The translations under genes and the position numbers were made by a program. DNA of 64,000 nt from Codonopsis lanceolata. Taxonomy: Eukaryota; Streptophyta; Magnoliopsida; Asterales; Campanulaceae. The stretch lies in assembly GCA_013146195.2 (NCBI GenBank), contig CM028377.1, positions 170,851,824-170,915,823 on the forward strand, in the 5' to 3' direction. Each line of letters begins with the position of its first letter. Within the stretch, counting starts at the first letter, position 1. Of this stretch, positions 21,764 through 31,716 are shown piece by piece. The notes under the pieces were generated by a model, which saw nothing but the letters and a program-made list of their open reading frames with translations, was not told where the DNA came from and ran no database searches.

Positions 21764-23337
21764 TTTCATCAAACTTTTAGCCTTCGGGTCCTTCTTGCAA
21801 AGTATCTCTTTCTACGAGTAACTAAAATTAAAAGATATGAGGTGTAGAAAAAAACCCACATTTTGTCGCATTTTCTTGGAAGCTTAGCAAAAAACTGACA
21901 TTCAATGGCTACCACAACAACTGCACTTCAACAGAGAAACCCAACCCAGCTAATTTCATCTTTTTCCTCAATTCCAACTTTACTGTAATACACCATATCC
22001 TTTTCTAATAGCACTCGCCCAGAGATGTTAGTCTAAAGGAACCAATTCACTAGTATTTACTGTTTGTTGAAAGAAATGGATTCAGCCATGATTAAGGTCG
22101 TCGGTGTCGATGTCGGTGTTGGTGGTGGAGTCGGAGATCTCAAGAAGAGGGAGTCGAAGAGGGAGAAGAAAAAGAAATTTTCATCAGTTCAAGGGCATTA
22201 TTGGAACAAATTCATAAAAGTAACATTATGTGGTTGAAATAAAAAAAAGAGGTATTTAAATGGTTAAATATTTGAGAAAACGCATTGATAGACAATTTAT
22301 TCTATAATTTACTGACTGGTTTGTAACGGGAGCCCATGTTCAAATATTTCTTTTATAGGGTCTGTTTGGAAATATAAATTTAGAAGTCAAAAAATATTAA
22401 AATTCTATGTAGTTTAAATAACGTGGAGTTTGTTTTCAAGATCATAACAATTCTACTGTTCAAGTAATTGGTAAAAATAAAATTTTAATAAATGTTCAAA
22501 TAACTAGTTAAGTCTAATGGTAGTTATTGTAAGTCAATTAATAATATTATATGTTAAAATATTTCTAACAACAGAGTTATAAAGTAATTTATATTTTTTA
22601 AATTTAAAAATATATAGCATTTATTGTTGATGATCAGCGACGGTTGTGGATGGTGGCGGCAACGGATTGGCTGGGAGAGGCAAGGGGTGGTTACTGGAGG
22701 TGAACGGTGGTGGTTAGAAGTTGTTGTCAGCGTTAGTGGTAATGGAAGAAGGGTGAGTTGTTATGTAAAGTGGTGGATAAAAAAGTTGAAATTTAATCCA
22801 AAATTTTAATTTTAAATTATTAGCGTTTTGTATAGAATTGGTGGTATGAAATTGAGAAATATAAAATTGCAATTCTAATTCAAAAAAATTAATCGGTAAT
22901 TTCTCAAATGATGAATTTGATTTTGGAGGCCCAATTCAAATTCCATTTCCAAGCATGAAATTGTGGTTTCCAAACAAATCCAGACAAGGTTATTTCAAAA
23001 TTAATAGTGTTAGGTTTACCACTAATTCTACAATTATTGTTACCACTAAGTCTTAGTGAAGGGCAATGTTGTCTTTCACTAAAACACATTTTGTTTTCAC
23101 CAAGGCTTAGTGGTAACAATAGTTGTATAGATAGTGGTAAACATAACATTATTGTTTCGAAATAGATAACGACCGTGTTTATTTTCGTAATTTAAAAATA
23201 TTAATTTTAAATTTTATTTATGTAATGATTAAATAAAAATTAAAGTGATAGATAAAAAGTTATGCGACCAAATGAAAAAAGATAAATTTTAAACCATAAT
23301 GATTAAATCTTAAATCACAAGGCAAATATGTGCCAAT
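21764..23337. other. Unassigned intergenic sequence
   Basis: 21,764-21,830 looks like 3' internal sequence of a second gypsy copy (it leads into the PPT). An ATG at 21,905 opens about 25 codons rich in Thr, Gln and Ser, and another at 22,077 opens a short Gly/Val- then Lys-rich stretch. Neither is recognised. From 22,330 the sequence is AT-rich; TTGGAAA near 22,367 and TTTCCAAACAAATCCAGAC near 22,966 hint at a decayed MITE. Confidence 0.35.
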
Positions 23338-24207
23338 TAGGGGTGTAAATCGGAACCACCTAACCACCAAATCAAACCGGTCGATTTGGTTTGATTTTAG
23401 TCTAAAACGGCTCGGTTTCATTTTCAAAAATCGGAAAATCGCTCGGTTCGGTTCGGTTCACGATTTTTTGTATCGAACCAAACCAACCTATATATTTTTA
23501 TTTATTTATTATATTATTAGATACTCCTTCCGTCCCTAAATTATTGTCCTCCTTTCATTTTTCGTTCATCCCAAAATAATTGTCCTGTTTGAAATTTACT
23601 TTTTTAGAACATCAGTTTTACCACTTCATCCTTACTTTTTCACTCTACTTTAATTATGGGTTACATACACATTGAATATAAAGGAAACTACACATTAAAC
23701 CAATATAAATAATCAATCCAATTGTTTTTTTTCTTAATTTGTGCGTCGGGTCAACTACAACGATAATTTAAGGATGGAGGGAGTAATATATATATTACTT
23801 GTATATATCATTCGTTAATTATTCTGAACTTTTAGATCATCTTGATTTAGTCAACAAAATCTTGATTGTTAGATGACACTATTATGTATTCCATTATTTG
23901 TGTTTATTTTGAAACTTATTTTGTAATCTTTATGATAATTTTATTTTACTAGGTTATTATAAATTTTAATGTTAATTTCAAACTAAATCGTATTTTTATT
24001 CTTATTCTTAATGATAATTAAGTTGATTAAAAGCAATAAATCCGAATCAATTCAAATCGAACCGAGTGGTTCGGTTCAGTTCAATTCCAATCCTTCTTCG
24101 ACTCGATTTGATTTGACATTTTTGAAACTGATAGCAGGTGGTTCAGTTCGTAATTTTAGTGTAAACCAAACCAAACTAAATCAAACTAAACCACTGCCAT
24201 CTAGTTT
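23338..24207. mobile_element. hAT-like non-autonomous element rich in inverted repeats
   Basis: It begins TAGGGGTGTAAATCGG and ends near ACTGCCATCTAG. The two ends carry many copies of GGTTCGGTT-type motifs in one orientation on the left and AACCAAACC-type motifs on the right. Non-coding. No clear 8-bp duplication was seen, so the superfamily is tentative. A Stowaway MITE is nested within it. Confidence 0.5.
23524..23783. mobile_element. Stowaway MITE (Tc1/mariner)
   Basis: The terminal inverted repeats CTCCTTCCGTCCCTAAATTA and its partner (TAATTTAAGGATGGAGGGAG at the right end) are flanked by TA at 23,522-23,523 and 23,784-23,785. The element is 260 bp with no coding capacity. Confidence 0.88.
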
Positions 24208-24262
24208 TTGAACAAAGAGTACCTCAAGTTTTTAATGTGCGGACGGGACCCATGCAATTCAT

Positions 24263-24507
24263 TAGGGGTGGCAATTCGTATTATTGTGTCGTGTTCGTGC
24301 CTCATTATCGTGTTTTCATATTATATATCTTATTTGATCATAAATATAAGAATAAATATTAATTTGAATATATATAATAATTTAGTGTCTTTCGTGTCGT
24401 GTTTCGTGTCGTGTGGGCTTATCGTGTCATTTGTCTCTGTAATCGTGTTTTATAATCGTGTCGTGCTGGTCCGTGCTATCGTGTCGTGCCAGTCATTACT
24501 ACCCCTG
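24263..24507. mobile_element. hAT MITE with 8-bp target duplication
   Basis: The 8-bp duplication CAATTCAT occurs at 24,255-24,262 and 24,508-24,515. Termini TAGGGGTGGCAA and TTACTACCCCTG are inverted repeats with two mismatches. The 245-bp interior is rich in CGTGTCGTG repeats. Confidence 0.92.
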
Positions 24508-24615
24508 CAATTCATGTTTTAAATGTTTCGGCGTGTGGTTGTAGTTTTAATTTCTTTATATATTACTTCCTCCGATTTTAAATAATTATCTTTTAAATTA
24601 ATAACTCTATATATA

Positions 24616-24987
24616 TTACTTCCTCCGATTTTAAATAATTTTTTTTTCTATTTTAGTTGTTCCAAAAATAATTATCTTTTTCAAAACTTTTTTAAAAAAT
24701 ATATATATTTATCACTTTATCCTTACCTTTTCAACATATTTTAATTGCTCTTAAGGGGGTGACCCAGTGGTAGACATAAGGCTTCACAAAGTGTGAGGTC
24801 TCAGGTTCGATCCCCTCTTATGCTCCCCTTAGGAGGAAAAAAAAACTTATTTTAATTATTGTCACATGTTCAAAGATATTAAGAGAAACTGTACATTACA
24901 CATATTTATAACTTATACAGTAAATTACTTTTTTTAAACAGTGAGTCCCTAAAAGGAAATAATTATTTGAAATCGAAAGGAGTAGGT
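24616..24987. mobile_element. Stowaway-like MITE, split by a SINE
   Basis: The left end TTACTTCCTCCGATTTTAAA and the right end AAATCGAAAGGAGTAGGTAA form an imperfect inverted repeat beside TA. A partial extra copy of the left end lies at 24,564-24,590. A tRNA-derived SINE is inserted in the middle. Confidence 0.65.
24755..24846 (+). mobile_element. tRNA-derived SINE
   Basis: A-box-like GTGACCCAGTGGTAGAC (24,759) and B-box GGTTCGATCCCC (24,804-24,815) form an internal Pol III promoter, followed by an A-rich tail. Short TATTTTAATT repeats flank it. A related copy lies inverted at 43,971-44,046. Confidence 0.75.
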
Positions 24988-25439
24988 AATAGTATATATA
25001 CAGTAATAATTTATGAAGATTTTATAATAAATGTCACGAATGTATTTTGTTTTTTTGTTGAAATTCATGCCACCTTAAATATCATCTCTAATTTTTCTTG
25101 ACCCATAATCGATTGTTGGTGTATGATATGCTTGATTGCTTGCGTTAGTATGATGCTCTTGCGTTTAAATAGGGAACATTATCTAATGTTCATAAAGTGG
25201 TAGATTGAAAGACACATAGTAAGTCGTGTACTACATTTTAAAAAAATACAGTTACTTGATAAATAAATAAAATTTTAATTAATGTATAAAATACTATGTA
25301 CTATCACTGTCCTAAAATAAACGATATTTAAGCTTAAAAATTTGGTTCAAAATAAATGATGTTATATGATTTCAAGATAAATGTATCCACATTTTTTCCA
25401 AAATTGCCCTTATTAATGGGTACTCTTTAATTTTTTTAA
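24988..25439. other. AT-rich spacer
   Basis: No gene. ACTGTCCTAAAATAAACG near 25,307 resembles one end of another Stowaway-type element, cut by the LINE. Confidence 0.4.
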
Positions 25440-25715
25440 TTTTTTTAGTGAAACAGGGGCGGTACCCTGCTAGATTTTATTAATGTAAAAAGAAAAATAC
25501 AAACTTGAGGAGGACAACTAGCCTGACCCTTATCAATGGGAGAGCTATTTTTTTTTAATCAATGGGAGAGCTAAGGAGCTTAACCTCGAAAGGAAAATAA
25601 ACATGGAAAATAACAAAGACAAAACAAAGAAGATAAAAAAAGCTAGGAGATCCTGACATAGGGAGTTCCAGCTTTGTCAAGAGAGATGAGGCCTTTAACT
25701 CTAGAGGGGAGAGAA

Positions 25716-28700
25716 TTAAAGGACTCTAAAAAAAGAATCGCGCCCTTGATCACATCCAAAATTAGCCAGAGCATCTGCCACAGAATTAGCCTCGTGAAAC
25801 ACATGGTAAATAGAGAGCTCTAAATCCCTTTGAAGAATATTAATGGACCGGATCAAGTAGGAACATTGCCATGGGGGCCGCACAACACCTTGAAGACAAT
25901 CTAATAAACTTTTCGAGTCAATCTCAACAGCAACCCGCCGAAAACCCCTAGACTGTAACCAGCGTAAACCGTGAAGAAGGGCCCGACACTCAGATTGAAA
26001 GCTGGAGGAATAGCCATAATAGACAGAAAAAGCCATAACCAAATCACCTATGCTATTACGAAGGATTCCACCCCCAGGACTCGGACCCGGATTGCCACGA
26101 CGAGCACCATCCATGCTGAGTTTATAAGAGCCAAAAACAGGTTTAGACCAATGAATCAAGTGACTAGACTTGGAGGTCACCATACCGAGGCGGGAATAAA
26201 AGAGAGAATCCCAATTGTCCATAGGAAGAGGAGATATACCCGCACTCTTGAGGATGGAGATAATAGAGATTTTGATATTATCAATACGAACCCAGCTAGG
26301 CTTGTGAGAATTCTCATGAAGGCAAGAGTTTCTGTATTTCCAAAGCTCCCATAAGATAAGCGAGGGATTGATACCAAACAAGGAGGAGTTGTCTTTCCAG
26401 AACCACCAGGCAAAGCAGCATTGCTCGAAGGAATGAAAAGGAGTGGTTATGCCACTGAGCCCATTGAAACAATGCCAAATGTAACGAGCAATAGGACTAT
26501 CAAGAAAAACATGGGAGTAAGATTTTATATGACTCATGGAGCAGCAGGAACATCGAGAGGCCAAATGAATTCCTTTCTTTATAATACTTTCATCGAGAGG
26601 AAGTCTATGATGCCAAAGGTGCCACATGAAAGTACTAACATGCCTTGGGAGGAGTTTGTGCCATATGTATTTTGCCAAAGACAGATTCGGCCAGTGACTA
26701 CGAGAAAAATTCCAAGCATAAGTAAGAGTGAAATTACCCTTAGTGTTGATGCTCCAACAAGCAGAATCAGGATGCTCAGAGAGAGAAATGCCATGCTTTG
26801 TAATAGAGTCATAGATGTTTTGACCAAGCATCGATCGAGCTGCTTCAGAAATCTGGGAAGGCAAAGAAAAGAGATCTTTGACCTGAGAAAATTGGCTGGA
26901 AACCGGCTGGATATCAGAATTCGGGAGCCAATTATCATGCCACACTGAACAGTTACCTTGCCCGATAATCCATTTGATGATAGGTTCAGTATCAGCCCGG
27001 ATATAACACATATGACGCCAAGCGGAGGAGCCGGAAGAAGAACTAGTAGCAATGTGAGAGGTAGCAGAATATTTCCTTTTCATAAATTGACTCTAAAGGC
27101 TATTGGTTGAGCGGAGCCTCCACCAAAGCTGTATAGAGAAGGCATGAAGAACATCAGAAATTGCACGAATACCGACACCCCCTTCATTGGTTGGCCTGCA
27201 ACATTTATCCCAAGAAATCCAGTGCGACTTAAGCTTACCATCAATCGAACCCCAGAAGAAATTAGCAAGGATCCTATTAAGGTGCTTGATCACTGAAACT
27301 AGAGGATCCAAAATGGCAATTTGATACATGACAATCGAAAGGAGAACCGAATTTATCAGGGTAATTTTACCCGCTTGATTAAGAAAAGCCCCCATCCAAG
27401 AGTTGATTCGTGCTTCAACCTTACAAATAAGGGGATCAAAGAGACTTTTCTTCTTCCTTCCTTCGAAAAGGGGGCAGCCTAAATAGGTAACGGGAAGGGC
27501 CTGATTACGGAATCCCACATATCTCCGAATGGAAGAGATCCTAGCTGCGAAGATGTTGCTAGAAACCATGAAGCAGCTCTTGTCGATGTTGATCAGCTGA
27601 CCTGAACATTGCTCATAAAGATTAAGAAACTTACGGTCTGAGTGAGGGAATGTTTGCTATCATTACAAAAAAATAACAATATCGTCTGCAAACGCCAAAT
27701 GCGAGATAATGGGGCAACCACTGGAAGAAGAGAAAGCATAGTGAGGGTGATCTTGCTGAAGGTTATTTAAGCCACGATTGAGAACTTCTGCAGCAATGAT
27801 AAAGAGGCTAGGAGAAAGAGGGTCGCCTTGACAAAGGCCCCGGGAGGATGGAAAAAAACCAGCAGAAGAGCCATTAATTAAAAGAGAAAACCAGTTGTTG
27901 GAAATAATCCTCCAGATCATATCAATAAAGGTTTCCCCAAAACCAAATTTCCTAAGAAACCTCGATCAAAAAGACCCAAGCCACCCTATCAAAGGCTTTG
28001 GTCATGTCTAATTTCAAGATCACATTGGAACCGTTAACCTTTTTCTTAAGCTGATGGGTCATCTCATGAGCCAAAAGTAAATTGTCCTGAATGAGCCTTC
28101 CCTTGGTAAACACGCTATGATTTTCAGAGATGATGAAGGGTAAGATGTGAGCCAGACGAGCAGATAAAAGCTTAGGGATAACTTTATTTAAAAAGTTACA
28201 TAGACTGATGGGGTGGAGGTCCTTAAAAGAGTTGATATGAGCAGTTTTAGGAATAGTGAGCAAAAGGGTACTCGTCCAGGACTTGGGAATATCAAAGCCA
28301 GCAAAGAATTTAACAACTGTAAGGAAAAGGTCTTCAGCTATAATATCCCAACAGGCAGTGTAAAACTTACCAGAAAAGCCATCGGAACCAGCATCACCAT
28401 CACCAGAGAGAGAAAAAACGGTATCCTTGACTTCGTTCATGGATGGAGGGCCGGAGAGAAAATTATTTTGGTCTGAACTGAGCAATGAGGGAATGACCTC
28501 AATGAGATCATTGCTAAGCCGAGGAGAATCAATGAGTTGGTCCCTAAAAAATTCAACAGCAGCTGCCTTGATGTTGTTTCCGGAGGAGATAAAATTGACA
28601 TGCATATCCACAATCTTTTGTATGAAAAGCTTATTGCGGGCTTGCTTAACTGAGGAATAAAATAATTTGGTGTTCCCATCTCCGTCCTTTAGCCAACGAA

Positions 28701-29748
28701 GGTGGGATTTTTGTTTCCAGTAATCTTCTTCAACCTTGAGTTTATGTATTAAATTAGCACGAGCCAAATGAAGATCGGCATGGTTACTAGCACTGTTCTG
28801 CTCTTCAAAAATAATATCCTTGGCCAGAACATCATCTTTCGCAATTTTAACAGCTTGAAAAATATTACGAAAAACAGATTTATTCCAACCTTTTAAAGCC
28901 TTCCTGACTGCTCGCAATTTGTTAGCAAATTTCACCATGGGTTTGCCCTTAGCATTTTCATCCCAGGCCTCTTTGATAGTAGCAAGAAAAGTATGGTGGG
29001 AAGTCCAAACATTCAGAAACTGAAAGTGATATGGTCTCAAATCCAATGTCGAGTGAATGGAGAGAAGGAGAGGCGAATGATCTGAGCAGGTACGATTTAA
29101 ATGGTCCACGAAAGTGGAGGAGAAAGAAGAGATCAAGTCAGAATTACAAATGGCCCTGTCAAGCCATTGATAAATGATGGCTTGACCTTCACGGTTATTG
29201 TACCAAGTAAATTTGCTACCAGAAAAACCAAAATCTATAAGACCCGAAGCATTAAGGCAGGCTTGGAAATCATGAGCCCCTTGTCTATCCCAACCAACGC
29301 CCCTTAGTTTTTCATGAGCATCCAGAATAATGTTGAAGTACCCAAAAACCAACCAAGAAGTGTTGTGATAGGCGTTTCCCATCTCTATAAGATCAGCCCA
29401 CAGATTCTGTCTTTCGCTACAAGTGCATTTGGCATAGACCGAGGTTATATAAACCGAATGAGCCCAAGAGAAGTGACAGATGCTAAGAGTCACATGCTGC
29501 AAAGATTCATTAGCTTCCAAACAAACAAAAGAAGATTTAGCGAGGATCCATATAGTATTAGTAGAATTACAAAAATAAAACCAAAACTTGAGTTTACGAT
29601 CAAGAATGGGTAACTTGGACTTATCTTGCATTGGTTCACAAATCGAAAGGAAAGATATTTTGTGGAGAGTGGTCAAATTTTTTAGACGAGAGATGGTGGA
29701 TTCCTTACCCACCCCACGAAGGTTCCAAAATAATTGATTAATCGTCAT
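25716..29748 (-). pseudogene. LINE ORF2: endonuclease, RT, zinc-binding, RNase H
   Basis: The start codon at 29,748 opens MTINQLFWNLRGVGKES. The AP-endonuclease domain shows WNLRG, the acidic ICEP motif and CSDHSPLL near its end. The catalytic GDFN reads GYFN (GAC to TAC near 29,340), a loss of a key Asp. RT follows with HPISLCNFLNKVIPKLLSAR, a Q-D-N-L-L-L-A-H-E motif, KLDMTKAFDRV and, after a frameshift near 27,940, FADDIVIF. Stops follow immediately, then the thumb (27,569-27,093). The last part (27,083-25,716) has the zf-RVT region (CSCCSMSHIKSYSHVFLDS) and an RNase H with Asp (SMDGARRGNPGP), Glu (SECRALLHGL) and Asp (VEIDSKSLLDCL). At least three frame breaks make it dead. Confidence 0.92.
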
Positions 29749-29897
29749 GGGAAACAGGCGGGATGTTACCATTGTGGGACTTTACGTGCTTTTTAGAGCG
29801 AGTGTTCCTGCACTTTCCAGTAGTAGCAGGAGGGTTTTTGGTAATATGTTTCTTGATTGTTGCTCCTTCTAAGTTGATAGCATCCAGATTCTCAGTG
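29738..29897 (-). pseudogene. LINE ORF1 C-terminal remnant
   Basis: Only the last 50 or so codons remain (LDAINLEGATIKKHITK, basic, ending at 29,738). The stop lies 11 bases beyond the ORF2 ATG, so the two frames overlap, an arrangement used by plant L1 elements for reinitiation. The N-terminal part and the gag-like zinc knuckles are lost by 5' truncation. Confidence 0.7.
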
Positions 29898-30905
29898 TCA
29901 TGAGAGATTTTGATGCATGATTTGTGCATCGCGATGCATGATTTGTGCATCGTGATGCATGATTTGTGCATCGCGATGCACATAAGCATTTGTCAAAATC
30001 GTGTATTGCAATTGAATTTCGTGCATCGTAATGACAAATTAATACAACGCGATGCACTGAGTAAGTGATCTGTAGCGCGTCTTCGGCTCATTAAGGGTAT
30101 CGTAGTTTTTATGTCTACAAAAATACATTTTTCTAATTAATAAAAAACAGGGTATTGTAGGGATTACTAACTTCATAGTGTAACTGGTTCGAATTTCACT
30201 CTATCTTTTATTCCACTTTTAAGTGACCTTCCCCCCAATTAGTTAACCAAATTCGTCAATGGTATATGTTTATCACATGCCATTTGTTTAAAAGTAACAT
30301 GGACAAATTATTTCACATGTCATTCCCTTGATGGCAAAAAATGAGAAATCGTGTGTTGAGATGTTAAAAACAAGCTCGACCCAGTCCACTCAATATTAAA
30401 TTGGGCTGGGCTTTAGGTTCTATAGGTCCAGTAATATTTTGGGTTGGGCAGGCTCGGTCCCACTTCAATGATTAGTCCATTGGGCTTTGCCGTGGGCCAT
30501 AAAAATATGTGAAAATAAACAAAATTGGCTCGTCCATTGGGCGGGCAGGCCCAGGCGGCATGATGTTATGTGTGGATTTGGGCTTTAGTTTTGGTAGCTA
30601 TAAGAAATTTTGGGTCGACTCAGCCCGACCTTATTTTAACGTTTGGCCCAGTGGGCTTGGTGCGGGTCTGACCCAGTCCATTGATAGCTCTAATCATATA
30701 AGGTTGTTTGAGAAAATTTGTAATTAATTAATGTCTTTTTTATTATTTTGATAAGTGTGACTCCTTATTGGTATGAAGATTGGAATCAGGGACCTCAAGT
30801 AATTGCATGAGTTTCACTGTCATCTCTCCCACCCCTTGGGATCAATTAATCAATGCCTCTTGAACTAGAAAACTGCAAATTAACTGGATCAAGAGCAATC
30901 AAAAT
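29898..30905. repeat. Dispersed repeat, copy 1 (GATGCA-palindrome family)
   Basis: About 1 kb is shared with 38,209-38,533 plus 42,027-42,690. It opens with GAGATTTTGATGCATGATTT and three to four 21-bp units of GATGCATGATTTGTGCATCG (29,912-29,981). A conserved 300-bp middle follows, then a part rich in GGGCTTGG/GACCCAGTCCA motifs. Non-coding and not assignable to a superfamily from sequence alone. It is unfilled at 30,238/30,239, where copy 2 has a Helitron. Confidence 0.85.
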
Positions 30906-31716
30906 GTATGAAACGGACAAACAATTTATATAAAATGTGACAAAAATCGTTAAGGTGTCGTCTAACTTCGTTAACAACTCGCTGATGTGGGTATCAAGGG
31001 CTGGATTCGTTGGTGACTAGATATATTGGACCCTTTGTGCGTTTTTAACAATTTAGAACATATATAAGGGATTTTGGTAGGAAATTTTGTCACTATAAAC
31101 CACGAAGTCAAAGAACGACAGAGAGAAAAACACTTAGGTCGAGGGTTTGTTCATGTGAGGGTTGTCGGATACTTTGTTGGAGGGTGTGTTCGAGGGTTTG
31201 TTGTTTTTGGGATCGTGGAAAGCATCGATTTTGTAGAAGCTCAAATCTAGCAAAAAGCTACGGTGGGTGTGTTTGCTTGGCTTCGTTCTTCAGCAAAAAA
31301 AACATGTATGTATATATTATTTTACTAAATTTGTACAATTTTTGCTGAAAATTGTCTGTGTATACATGTTGTGTGGTCCACTAAGCAGACTTGTGTTCCC
31401 CATTTGGAAATAAAATGACTAGGGCTTTGTCTACATAATTGATTTAAAATTGAGGGCTTTATGACTCTTTTGATTTCTACATATAATTAATGTTTAATGT
31501 TGTTGATTTGGTATAAAAAATTGTCAATTTATCATAGTGAACTGTGCTAAGTTCGTAACCCCACCTCTGTTTATTGTGTATTGTATATATGTCTTTTTTT
31601 GTCTTGAATTTTCTGAACAAAATGGTCCCCCCTGTTTATTAACTCATAGCTTTGGATTGTTGCTATTATAGTTCGATAAAAAAATTATTTTGGCCTTTTA
31701 TTTTCTATTTTGCAGA
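30906..31716 (+). other. 5' region and intron of the MuDR-like gene
   Basis: No coding segment is recognised. The end (TTTCTATTTTGCAG at 31,702-31,715) is a good 3' splice site just before the ATG at 31,717, and a GTATGTATAT near 31,305 could be the matching donor. Terminal inverted repeats of the MULE were not identified. Confidence 0.4.

Larger units (their letters stand above)
25440..29897 (-). mobile_element. L1-type LINE, 5'-truncated
   Basis: A minus-strand non-LTR retrotransposon with the tail of ORF1, then ORF2 (endonuclease, RT, zinc-binding domain, RNase H), a short 3' UTR and an A-rich 3' tail (A7TTA7TTAAA read on the minus strand, at 25,420-25,440). The 5' end is cut inside ORF1 at about 29,898, where a dispersed repeat begins. 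5' truncation is typical of incomplete target-primed reverse transcription. Confidence 0.9.

Noticed and set aside
22624..22809. Trp/Gly-rich 61-codon open frame
   Set aside because: Short, low-complexity GGTGG-rich sequence without motif or context.
22360..22990. MITE bounded by TTGGAAA and TTTCCAAACAAATCCAGAC
   Set aside because: The two ends align only over a few bases and no target duplication is visible; kept as a hint in the spacer entry.
26421..26948. 175-codon plus-strand open frame
   Set aside because: Shadow of the LINE zinc-binding/RNase H region on the minus strand.
29912..29981. CRISPR-like array from regularly spaced GATGCA units
   Set aside because: Units are contiguous palindromic minisatellite repeats without unique spacers, in a plant genome.
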